A DNA stretch of 64,000 bases, from assembly GCF_000516985.1 (NCBI RefSeq), contig NW_006917106.1, forward strand, positions 53,301 to 117,300. Direction: 5' to 3'. Below are positions 47,787 to 58,149 of this stretch, piece by piece. The notes beneath the pieces were generated by a model that was given only the letters and a program-made list of their open reading frames with translations, had not been told where the DNA came from and ran no database searches. Each line of letters starts with the position of its first letter. The stretch's first letter is position 1. The stretch comes from Pestalotiopsis fici W106-1 (lineage: Eukaryota; Ascomycota; Sordariomycetes; Amphisphaeriales; Sporocadaceae). The position numbers and the translations under genes were made by a program.

Positions 47787-49594
47787 CTAAGAAATAAATG
47801 TTTGAAGATGTTTCGCAGCAACTTCATAGTCAAAGTTCTGGCCCCAAGACCACCAAGCCACTGCACCTATGACCACCCAAGCTACAAGATAACCATGTCC
47901 TAACCCTTCCTTTCGCAACTCCGCCTCACCCTGCATGAATGTTAGAAACAATAAAATTCCATCTCGGTCGCTCTATTGTCTTGTCACTTACAGTATACCG
48001 CCAATCAGACCACGTCGGGAACCGACTTCGGAACCAAAAGTAGCTTTGGGTCCAAGGATAGCTCATTGCGTTCCACGGTTTACCGCCATTGGCTCTGATA
48101 TACCAGCTCTGACACCCCGAGTTCCAGACAGTCTTCTCGAGGTCTTTTTGAAGTCTCTCTGTGTATTCAGCCTCGGCCTGCGGTTTGAGATCAGCCACGG
48201 TGGCTTGGCCTTCCAAGACGGGCTTGATCACGCGCAGAGCGAAGTTGATTGAGTTTTCGGCCGCCATGAGGGCAGAGGTATGACCTGTGGCGGCATTGGG
48301 ACCCAGAAGGATGAAGAAGTTGGGGAATCCACTCAGCACAGAAGAGTTGTAGGACGTGGGACCACCCATCTCGCGCCAATGCTCGCCTACCGTCTTTCCT
48401 CCACGTCCCTTGATGTCCATTTGGTCCAAAAAGTGGTTCGTGACAAACCCGTTAGCCAATACAATAACGTCAGCTTCAACCAGACCGTCCTTAGTCCGTA
48501 TGCCCTTAGAAACAATCTCCAGGGCAGGACTGTTGGTCAGAGTCAGGTTCTCTTCGTGGAGGCTGTCCAAATAGCCAGAGTCGAAGATACGTCGCTTGCA
48601 GCCATACTCAAAGTCGGGAATCAGAATACCGTGATACTTTGGAGGTGCTTTCCCACGCATGTATGCTTCGCTGAGAGCGCGCCTCTTCTGTCGGTATCGG
48701 GCAGCGGCCTTGGTCATTGGGAGACCTTGAAGTTCCTTTTCTGCGATGAGAAAAACCACAAAGCGAAACAATTGCATCGCACCCGGGACCCAACGCAGGA
48801 TGAAGCGAGTCCAATCCGGAATGGAAGCGTCAATAGGTGGCATGATCCAATGCTTGCTGCGGACAATCTGCGTCGTGTGTGCCGTCTTTTTGACAATGTT
48901 GGGTACAATCTGGGCGGCGGTGCAGCCATTGCCGATGACCACGACCTTCTTTCCCGTGAGGTCGACATCCGTCCGCCAACGTCCTGAGTGGAACAAAGGA
49001 CCGTCAAATCTGTCCTTTCCGGGAATGTCGATTTCACGGGGTGTGACCAGCTGTCCCGAGGCCGAGAACAAGAATTGGGATTCGTGGTAGAAGGTCTCCT
49101 TGGTGTTGTAGTCGAATACCCGCATCCTCCAGACGCTACGCTCTTCGATCCACTCACACGCTTCGACGTTGACACAAAATCTCATTTTCTGTACAAGCTC
49201 GTACTTGGTCGCGACATGTACCAGATAGGCCTTGAGCTCGGTGTTGCTGGGTAATATGCGTGTCCAGTTCGGGTTCGGTTCAAATGAGAAGCTGTACAAT
49301 ACACTAGGAACATCGCAAGCACAGCCTAAGAAAAACTGATTAGATCGTACGCTTAGCTTTTCCTTGCGAGATTTGTTTTTTCTTCCCCTTTCAACATTTG
49401 AGTAGTGCTCTCAACTTGCCTGGGTATTGATTGATATGCCATGTGCCTCCCAGTTCGCTATGACGCTCAAAGAAGTGAATGTCTGTGATTCCATACCAGC
49501 GCTTTAGTGTCGCACCCAAGCCAATGGCCGAGAATCCCGTGCCGACACATGCAAACTTGCTGCATGTTGTAATTTTTGATGACTCTGGAACCAT
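47787..49594 (-). CDS. Baeyer-Villiger monooxygenase with C-terminal membrane helix
   Basis: Three exons (49594-49420, 49325-47992, 47930-47787) give 550 residues. The first dinucleotide motif is VGTGFSAIG, followed by LGGTWHINQYPGCACD, which is rebuilt across intron 1. The type I BVMO fingerprint F-x-G-x3-H-x3-W is exact in FDGPLFHSGRW. The second Rossmann motif is VVVIGNGCTAAQIVP. Such enzymes use NADPH, FAD and O2 to insert oxygen next to a ketone, making an ester or lactone. The third exon encodes a hydrophobic helix (GYLVAWVVIGAVAWWSWG) near the C-terminus that could anchor it to the ER. Intron 1 begins with GC rather than GT (CAG|GCAAGT), a recognised minor class. The promoter carries two adjacent CGG-N7-CCG sites. 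Confidence 0.89.
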
Positions 49595-49792
49595 GTTGAC
49601 GGTCTCGTATTGACCTTGGTGCAGGAAGCTTGAGTACAGAAAACAGCAGGGTCCCCGATTGACGTCTATGTATTTATCCCAATGTCATAACTTTCGCTCA
49701 CGATACTCGCAGATCCCATTATCAACCGAGGCACTTGGCATGCGAGACCCATGGCTCTCAGGTACCTAGGTAGGTATTTGGCTCGTCGCGGT

Positions 49793-49805
49793 CGGATCGC
49801 AACCG
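49793..49805. promoter_or_regulatory. CGG-N7-CCG palindrome, candidate Zn2Cys6 site
   Basis: Spacer ATCGCAA. About 200 bases 5' of the BVMO ATG. Confidence 0.65.
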
Positions 49806-49810
49806 AGAGA

Positions 49811-49823
49811 CGGGTCGTTCCCG
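49811..49823. promoter_or_regulatory. CGG-N7-CCG palindrome, candidate Zn2Cys6 site
   Basis: Spacer GTCGTTC. Only five bases beyond the previous site, about 1.7 helical turns centre to centre. Confidence 0.65.
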
Positions 49824-50298
49824 CAAACGTCGATCGTTTACTTAGCCGTCCAAGATAACTCCCACTGCTTCCACAAAGACGCCCATGTACACAGAAGTGG
49901 CGTTATTTCAATTTCCGCGGACACATGTGATCAACAGTTGTATCTCGACTTTGAAGACGACCGACAGCGAAGCATTCGCCAATGGACTGTTCTCCGCTCC
50001 TTCAAGTACCTGAATAACACTAGAGCCCATGTTTTTCCCGGATGGATTTGGTCACACAATTATTTATCTGAGCTGAAAAAAAGGAAAAAGAAAAGAAAAG
50101 TCACTTAATCAAGCTTATCTCAGATCTTTTGGTGTCTGCTACGACATTGGTCACAATGAAGGAAATGGAGGAGTGATCAATGGCAACGGTTGCAGCGTCC
50201 TATAGCCGTTAGAAATCAATAAAGACATGCTAAATAGGCATGCTAGGAAACGCCAACGGTAGGACTATTGGCTATATGTAAATTTGTGACCGAGAATA

Positions 50299-51532
50299 TC
50301 AGTTTGCAACTAGTCCACCAGTTCCCGGATCAATCTTTTGTCGGCCCTTGAAATCAACGCGTAGATCATGGGACGACTCTCTCAGGACTCTGAATAGCCA
50401 TTCAGGTAGGGATCCCTCCAAGAACAATCAGTCAGTCTGACGATACAGATTTGATGACACAGGTATAATTATACGCACCAGCAAATGGAGGTATCGCATC
50501 ATGCCAGGCATGTATAGAGTCTTTCCGCGGCCACTTAATAGTATATCTACAAGGGTCTCACCAACAGAGTCCACATGCAATACCGGGTACATGAAGTTGG
50601 AGAGCCCTGTTTCCCCTTTGAACAACGGGGTGCGAATGAAGCTGAAGATGCCTAAGCTAAGGCGTACTCTAGGCGCGTGATGAATGTTTTTGAGTTCTAG
50701 TTGCAAAGCCTTTGTTGGGTAAAGAAAGACATTAATTCCACCTCAACTCGGAGGATTCAAACCAACGTACCTGGTGAAGTGCATTGATTCCGGACTTGGT
50801 CGCGGCATAGTCGGCGATTCCAGCCGGTGGCATGATGGAGCTCATGGAACTAATGTTCATGATATGGCCATGGTTATGCTGCACAAGGTAAGGTAGGAAC
50901 TCCTTGGTCAAGAGAAATGGTGCGAGAAGATTTGTTCGTATGGTGACGTCGACATCTGCATAAGAGCCATCCATGACAGTAAAGCCGCGAGATAGGCCGG
51001 CATTGTTGACCAAGACTGTTGGATGACCGACTTCCTGGCGAATCTTTTCACTGATAGCCTTGATCACAGAGGAATGGCTGAGGTCGCACTGGTAAAAATG
51101 TATTTTAGACACTGGCGGAGGCGTCCAGCTCATGGGTGAATAGTCAAGAATGACAATGGTCGCCCGAGGGTTGCGCTGGATTAGATGTTGGACGATACTC
51201 GCTCCAATACCGCTGCTTGCACCAGTTATCAAGACAATTTCCTTGCTCCAGTCCCATAAAGGATCAGCTGCCCAATTGTTTGCGTAACCATCGTTCAAAT
51301 AATCATTGGCCCAGAGTAAAATACTGAGGAGTACCCAGAGACTAACCGACGAAGCCAATGGCCAAGTAAACTTGGGAGTCTGCTGGAGAAAATCATCATT
51401 ATATGATACCTGTATAAAATGTATCATAGTTTGGGCGACAGCTGCAGTCACGGCGAGTGCAGGGTTGAACACAATTCGCCTCACGAATGCAGCGGCGACA
51501 TCGATCGTGAATCCTTCGCGTGATAGTTTCAT
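50299..51532 (-). CDS. Membrane-associated SDR (retinol-dehydrogenase / 17-beta-HSD-like)
   Basis: Three exons (51532-50771, 50709-50479, 50415-50299), all phase 0, give 369 residues. An N-terminal part of about 95 residues with two hydrophobic stretches precedes the SDR domain, as in RDH10/DHRS-like microsomal enzymes. Motifs are VLITGASSGIG, an acidic residue after strand 2 (ILDYS), LVNNAG, ISSMSS and YAATK. The acidic residue suggests NAD(H), hence alcohol to ketone oxidation. That would feed a ketone to the neighbouring BVMO. The ATG at 51532 was preferred, but an in-frame ATG at 51613 would add 27 residues. It is divergent from the esterase-like gene, with two CGG-N7-CCG palindromes in the shared promoter. 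Confidence 0.86.
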
Positions 51533-51666
51533 GTTGGCGTGGTCAGAAGTATCAGCAAATCGATTTGCGTGAACAACATCGCAAGTGAGTGGCCAGGCCA
51601 AGCCAGATATCATCCAGGTCACCTATAGATCAGCTACTGAATGATAACTAATGGGATGTCTTCTCG

Positions 51667-51679
51667 CGGAATGAACCCG
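51667..51679. promoter_or_regulatory. CGG-N7-CCG palindrome, candidate Zn2Cys6 site
   Basis: Spacer AATGAAC. 134 bases 5' of the SDR ATG. Confidence 0.65.
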
Positions 51680-51718
51680 ACTCAAATTTTGGACGCAACT
51701 AGTGTCATAGTGCCAGGT

Positions 51719-51731
51719 CGGGTAAGTCCCG
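51719..51731. promoter_or_regulatory. CGG-N7-CCG palindrome, candidate Zn2Cys6 site
   Basis: Spacer GTAAGTC. Second copy in the same divergent promoter. Confidence 0.65.
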
Positions 51732-52000
51732 TGGAGCAGTTATACACAGTAGTTGCATGCGGGTCCAAGTTGGAGAGCTCCAAGTCATCCATCGGCAAAT
51801 CCCATAATTGGGGGTTCATCTCAAAGCTTCCGCGGCATGTTCGGCATCTGGATTAAGCTTCATCACTTAACTCGAAGCTTTTAAATGGAATGTTTTCATC
51901 AAGATAAACACTATCCCATATTGCCGAAAGAAAAATGCATTTGAGCAGACGCCATGAAGCCCTCTTTGAATATATTTGAAAAGGCTGGTCTAATCTTTAG

Positions 52001-53212
52001 ATGGCCCCTCGTATGTGAGTGAAGGCAAAATAAACAAAGATAGCAGGAACAACCAGCAACGGAAAATGTGGCTTGGAGCGTTTGGTCCGTCTTCACGATG
52101 ACTGACGACTTCTAGTTCTTCCCTGTGCATTGTTGAATTGCATTCGATGCGCCTTTCTTGCCTGGCGCCGAAAGTTGCCCGTAAAGCTGTACATCATAAC
52201 AGGCCTTCTTCGCACCTGGCTCAGTGCTTTCTCGCCGAGGCAGATCCAAGCCATGAGCCCCCTGCCTCTTGACACCTACAGCGCCTGGATTGACAAGAAG
52301 AGGGCGGCAGCCATCAAGGAAGGCGATCGACTGGCTCTAGATCGGCTCAGTCATATGGCAGAACATCTGCCAGATGGCAACTCATGGCTCCTTTGGGTCG
52401 GCAACCGCAAAAAGGCTTCCAGATACGTCTTGTTCTTTCCAGGAGGCGGATATATCGCCCCAGTCACACCGGGACACTTTGAATGGTGCTTTCGTGCATA
52501 TGTAGAAAGAGAAAGCGGCCACGAAGTCGCTGTGGCTGTTCTGCAGTATACACTGTGCCCAGCTGCACGATACCCAACACAACTCATGCAAGCTACATCG
52601 GCACTTAGGCACTTGATGGACTCGGGTATTCCTGCCAGCAGTATTGTCATTGGCGGAGACTCTGCTGGAGGTAATTTAACGGCGCAGCTGCTGATACATC
52701 TTGCACACTCGGCAGCCCCCAATCGCCTTCCGGAGCCTTTGGCTGGTGCATTCCTGGTGTCGCCCTGGTTGTCGGGCAATACCAACGGGCGTTCCTTCTC
52801 AGAGAACCAATTCATTGATATGCTTTCTAGAGAACATATTGAGACTTCATCACGGGAACTTTTGCATACACAGCCAACACAAGACGACTTGAAAGGTGGC
52901 CATGGCGAGTGGGCTTTGCCACTGGACACGGATCGAAAATGGCTGAATGGCTTGGCCCAAACTACCCGAGCACTTTATGTTACAGTGGGCGCGAACGAGG
53001 TGTTGAGAGATCAGGGCATCCTGTTCGCCGAGACGATTCGCAAGAGAAATGAGACAATCAATGTCCAGTTAGAGATTTTGGAGGCTGATGCCCATGATTC
53101 TGTGCTTCTCGAGGGGTTCGGCGCTTTGCTCGCTATAGGAAAGAAGGAGTATGACCTACCACCACAGCTCGCCCGCCACCGAGCGGAGATCGCGTCATAC
53201 TTTAGCTCTTGA
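52001..53212 (+). CDS. Alpha/beta-hydrolase, esterase/lipase of the Abhydrolase_3 type
   Basis: The main exon (52116-53212) encodes an alpha/beta-hydrolase: oxyanion-hole motif LFFPGGGY (HGGG-like with Pro for His), nucleophile GGDSAGGN, and a late Asp/His pair in the region VTVGANEVLRDQ and ADAHDSVLL. A hydrophobic N-terminal segment (PVKLYIITGLLRTWL) could bind the membrane, as in steryl acetyl hydrolase-like proteins. A short first exon 52001-52010 with a GTATGT donor brings the frame to an ATG and a total of 368 residues; this exon is uncertain, and the first in-frame ATG in the main exon is at 52253. The role in the cluster is probably to cut the ester or lactone made by the BVMO. It is the last gene on this side of the cluster. 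Confidence 0.82.
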
Positions 53213-55351
53213 TAACTGTGCTTATGAATAATGGTCTTTTCCGGCCAAGGGTAACGAGAATAAAGTCTATTGGCAATAGGTTTTTGAGAATTGCATTCAC
53301 TCCGCACGATATCGTGGAAACCCGCCCAATGCTACGTAGACATGTTTACCGACTGATGATACTATGGACTTATGACAGCATGCTCATTTTTGACATCAAT
53401 TTAACCGGCTTCAGCTGCAAAAAGAGGCTGGGTTGGATTGAGCAGCAACACAGTACAGGCCGCGTTATGACGAGAAGGAACTTGGAGCAGATTACCTGTA
53501 GGATGCAACAATTTCAGCACCGCTGATGTCCCTGTCAGTGGTACTCGTGGTAGCCACAAACCCTTGGCGGACCAGTGAAGCATGATTGCAACACTGTAGT
53601 ACTTTTTGAATATCCCAAGTTCGACTAATCATCCGTCCTAGTTACCACTTTTTATGTGCTCATGTGGTGGCAGCTCATGGTAGAGATGGAAGCCTCTTTG
53701 TGTTGTGATTCTTGAATGCAAGTGTGAGGACTTAAAACGAGTTGGCATGCTGCGGCCTGGTACACATGTAGGTTATGTGGCTAACGTAGGTAGGTAGCCA
53801 ACAAAGAATAGTATGGGGCCAAAATGTGGTTCGGACAAGCGATTTGAGTAACGAAAGCGCAATAGGAAGCTTGACAGATCAGAAGGAACACAATCTCATC
53901 AACCGAGATTTCGTAAGAAAAGTAAGTGAAGATTGCATTCTCATCGCCTCAACAAACTCCATGGCAGTTCGAATCGATGACAGGGGTCAGGATGAGTAAG
54001 GGTTCGGTCCTAGGTCTTCTGTTCTCTTTGTTCCAATTTCCCCCCCTCTTTCGGCCGCATTTTCATGAAACAAGGTTGTGTCACCCAGGTTCTAACCTAG
54101 GACATTGTAGATAAGTCGGGATCCCGGTCCTATAATGTGAGGCTGCGATTCGCTGATTCAGATATTACCACGCTATTTCCTGTAGGTACCGTGTGCTTTC
54201 ATGCTTATGTCCCTTGAAAAAAAAAATAAGAAAAGAAAAAAGAATTGATTCGCTTTCGGCACCTAGCGTGATGCGATCGCGTTGAATAACGAATGTACCA
54301 CAGGGCGTGCAACTCGATATATGTCAGTACAAGACCGCCGCGACAGAAAATAGCGACAAGTCAGTACGGATGGATAACTAGTATCATGCGAAAATGATGG
54401 GAAAATATGAGATATTATGATTTCTTTGTTGATTTTTGCCGCCCTCATGATATGCAGATGGCCTACCTACTAACCTTAGGTACCTAGGTACCCAAAGTGA
54501 TAGGACAATAAGAATACCTACCTAGTAGTAGTACCCAGGTAGGTCCATTGCTCTCTGTCCTGCAGTAAGCATTGCCAAGAACGCATTGCTGCCCTGTTGA
54601 GCGTGGCGGCTCTCTACTGTGCATCATAGGCCGGGGCGTTTAAAAAAGAAGCATAACTGTGTTTCCCATTAAACGATTGCCGCCCTGCAAAAACATCCCC
54701 TGGCCCGATCTGGGCCATCAGCGGCAGCGTCCTTTCATCAAAGTCGGAAGCCGTTCCAGCGACTTGACTGGCTGCTGGGGGGACGCTAAGGCGGGCGCTG
54801 GGGGTTGATCGGCCGGCATTTGGGTGTTGACTCCATTACGATGAAACCTCCGTTGGACGTCCTCCGAATCCTGAATGACAGGTCTTTTGCTCCTTTGCCT
54901 GGGGTTTTGAGCGTCGGTCATCCGTCCGGGCTCGGTTCCGTCGGTCTGGTTGCATAGGGGCTTGCATAGGGGACGAGGATCATTAAGGGCAAACGCCAAC
55001 ACAATTCGGTACCATGTAGGTAGTACAATAGCTGAGCGATACAATTCATATAACAGGTACCTGCCTACTTATACTAATGTTTCCTGGACAGCCTTTCTTT
55101 CGTTTCATTGTCTGGAAGTGCACGCCACTTGGTCTCGTTCGTGTTGTCCTTTTTTGTTCTCTTCTTCTCGCTCACCAACCAACCTGCCCTCGCGGCTACT
55201 GGTATCATCATTCTTTTCATTCGATACCAAAACGTCATTCCTTTGATTTTTGTATTCAATTCTTGAATTGACCCAGCGTCATTCCTTCACTTCGTCGTTC
55301 TTTTTTTTTTATAGGGACATTTTCCCCTACCACGCGGAAGAACATACAGAC
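53213..55351. other. Long intergenic region
   Basis: About 2.1 kb without a supported gene. Rich in TAGGTA-type words around 53770-53795 and 54465-54545, including a perfect 14-bp palindrome (54479-54492). A pyrimidine-rich leader precedes the GH12 start. Confidence 0.45.
54479..54492. repeat. Perfect palindrome GGTACCTAGGTACC
   Basis: Fourteen-base perfect inverted repeat in a cluster of related TAGGTA words. Confidence 0.85.
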
Positions 55352-56568
55352 ATGAAGTTCCAACTTTTGACCTTGGGGGCTATAGGTCCTTTGGCTGCTT
55401 ACGCTTTGCCCAAATGCGGTGGTGGTCGCCCGCCGCCGCAAAGTGCAGCAGGAAACGGCACTTACACAGCCGTGCCTGCATATCCTTCCTCTGCTGAGGC
55501 CACCAGCTATACGTCCTTGACGTCCTCCTCTTTGAGCCAGGAGGTCGACTCAACCTCGGTCTTGCCCGCCACCACCACCATAATTGAGTCATCTTCGTCG
55601 TCAGTGGCTGTCCCGACTACCAGCTCATTGATCACCAGCGCCTCAGAAAACGCGCCAACTACAACCCCAACTACCGCTGCAGCACCGACAACCTCCGAGA
55701 CGGCCCAAGCCGCGTCTTCCACCGATACCTCGCCCAGCCAGGTCATCAGCGCGTCCTATACTGAGGCCACACCAATCTCTTTCAAGGTTTCCGCAACTGA
55801 ACAATGCGGCGACAATGATGTTCTGAGCCTGCCCGGCATGCCGTGGACTGTTGCCAACTCCATGTACAATGCCGACCAAATGGTAGGCTCACAGTGCACC
55901 AACTTTGAGGGAATCCTCGAAGCCGCCGATGGCACTCAAGAAGTATCCTGGACTAGCATCACCGACATTGATTTTGTCGAGTCTACCAAGGATCTTTGCA
56001 AGGGCTACACAAACATTGGTATTGGCGTCAACCTGAACCAGCGATTCAGCGATATCTCCTCCATACCTGCCTACTTTCAGTGGGATCGCACCAATACCAC
56101 CGAGTTCAGAGGTAAGCTTCAGTATTCATGACTCATTCTTCTGCTTGTGTAGCACCACTGACCAAGACTCCCGTAGGGTCCAACCTGTTCGACTTCATTA
56201 CTGCCCCTACCAAAGGGGATCATGACTCGACGGCCACGTCCGAGTTCATGCTTTGGATCCGAATCTGGGGTGGTCAGGTTCCTATCGGCTACGTGGACGG
56301 ACCCGTTGCCACGTTTGACCTCTTTGGAGCCAGCTGGAAGTTGTACGAGGGACAGAACCCCAACAATGGAGTCACAGTCCGCAGTCTGCTGGTCGATGAC
56401 AACTTTGAGGGCGAGTTTCAAGGTGACCTCAAGGAGTGGCTGGATGCCATGGCGCAGCGCGGTTACATTGCAGACAGCGACTATGTCACTGTGGGCAATG
56501 CGGGCACCGAAGTCTTCTATGGAAGCGCCACCATGAGTGCAAAGGTGGCTCTCAATATCGAGGTTTAA
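55352..56568 (+). CDS. GH12 family glycoside hydrolase, secreted, with long Ser/Thr-rich N-terminal region
   Basis: Two exons (55352-56111 and 56177-56568) give 383 residues. A signal peptide (MKFQLLTLGAIGPLAAYA) is followed by about 130 residues rich in Ser, Thr, Ala and Pro that should be O-glycosylated. The GH12 jelly roll starts near residue 155. It shows SQCTNFE, ISSIPAYFQWDR, SEFMLWIRIWGG (nucleophile Glu276; family pattern E-x-M-I-W), SWKLYEG-N, and NAGTEVFYGSA (acid/base Glu365). GH12 enzymes cut beta-1,4-glucan or xyloglucan. The family usually has 220-250 residues and no N-terminal linker, so the extension is unusual; it is not a CBM1, which would show four or six Cys. Both catalytic Glu are present, so activity is likely. 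Confidence 0.88.
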
Positions 56569-58149
56569 AGGGTGCAAGAGGATGGATACAGGACCATGTT
56601 TCCATGCTTATCTCTCATGAAAAATGCAGAGGATTGCGATGAGACCCGAGCGAATGCCCTGAGATGGGCCAATGCACGAGATATCATATTAGATCCTGCC
56701 CATCAATTCAATGTCTTGCAGTGGTGATTGAAAATAAAGTGAATGTGTTCATCTGCGCTATTTGCCTCGGGCCGACCTGAAATTTGTCACCTGTATAGAT
56801 GCGGAGATGCAAAGAATCGGTTGAAAAGCTCTGTCATCATGATGGTCTACATTGACAGACATTCTTAACAGAAGATCAGTAAGCCGCAACAGAGGAACAT
56901 CCACAGCGCACCAAATCAGCTCTCATTTTTTTTTGTCATGGCTTATAGCGTGCCACTGGGCCTTGATGAAAACATATGCAGAACAGAGATTCACTTCTTT
57001 TGGAGAGAATCAAATTAATAAGGCGAAATCGAGTAGTCAGGATGAAGTACCCCAACCTTACGGAATTCATTGCGTGGTCTGCCGAACACAATCCTAACGA
57101 GCAGAAGACCTCCACCTGCTGAGGCAAGACAATCAACGGAAGCCAATATTGCTTCAAGTTTCTTTCTTATCTTTTGGTTTTATAGCCAACCAAGCCTTGC
57201 ACTTTTATGAGCCACCATTCTACTTGAAGTGAACTTTTTTTTTTCTTCTATTCTTGTATGGTTTTAGTTTAGTTGAGTTGCATCACGCAACCTCGAGGAG
57301 GGAATCGCAAATGTCAAGACTTTCACGACCTGGAATAGATGAACCCATCGTCGATCTACCACAATTTGAATATCATTCCGCAAAGGTACGCTCGGACACG
57401 GCCTCTGTGGTACATGATGGATTTTGGCATGCAAGCGTGGTCTCTTGGACAAGGGGGTCAAGCATGCAATTGGAAAACTCCAGTCCTGAATGTGGGGGAG
57501 TGACTCGATTGCCCGAATCGGCATCTCTGATCCGCGCCAAGCGCATCTCGAAGCCACGCATTGCTGAATTCGGCGGCCTACAGGTATGTGGCGGCGGTTG
57601 CTACCACGGGGCCCAACAGACTTATTTTACCGCAATGCCTCGAGTATGGCAACCGTGAAGATGCCAAAGCTCGGATCCTACAAGCAAGAATGGGAAGATT
57701 TGCTGAGTTTCGATAAGCGACATTCACAAGCGAACAAGCTCATGTATCAAGATGTACTGGAGGCAATCAAACTTATTTGCCCAGGCCAAGTCTCGGTTCC
57801 TGGTCTGTCTGATGCAATTATAGATTGGTATCTGGGTATCACATTCAATCGTCTCTGCCCAATCCAACGCCATGTCAACTCTAGTCCTTTGTGTGCGAGC
57901 CTGCTTAATGCGTCCCGCGACAGTATACAAGCGGAGGATACTGCTCGACGCTATCTGTCCCGTCCAGGAGATCCCATGCCATCTTCCTCATGGCCATTTT
58001 ACGCGCTCTCAGGAGCCATCGTGCTGCATCGCCCGAGTGAGGCCACATGAAACCACGTGGCGATTTCCAGAACCCACCTACATGGGTAAATATTGCTGGG
58101 TAGGTATTCATATCATCATAAACCTCGTGAAATTATCGTCGTCGGCATC
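56569..58149. other. Intergenic with unrecognised open frames
   Basis: Two overlapping plus-strand frames (57254-57658 and 57586-58050) of 134 and 154 codons occur. They cannot be joined by a normal-size intron in frame, and no family was recognised. They could be a decayed gene or chance. Confidence 0.35.

Larger units (their letters stand above)
49595..50298. promoter_or_regulatory. BVMO promoter / SDR 3' flank
   Basis: A 0.7 kb spacer between two tandem minus-strand genes. It contains two neighbouring CGG-N7-CCG palindromes, 199-229 bases before the BVMO ATG, and a TAGGTA-type word at 49762-49774. Confidence 0.6.
51533..52000. promoter_or_regulatory. Divergent promoter, SDR / alpha-beta hydrolase
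   Basis: A 0.47 kb spacer between divergent genes with two CGG-N7-CCG palindromes. No gene fits. Confidence 0.6.

Noticed and set aside
52130..52252. Start of the alpha/beta hydrolase at 52130
   Set aside because: The codon there is TTG. Either a small upstream exon (52001-52010) or the ATG at 52253 is needed.
57254..58050. Two overlapping frames of 134 and 154 codons that might be one gene
   Set aside because: The only splice pair found (near 57583 to about 57618) would make an intron of about 36 nt and does not keep frame. No family was recognised.
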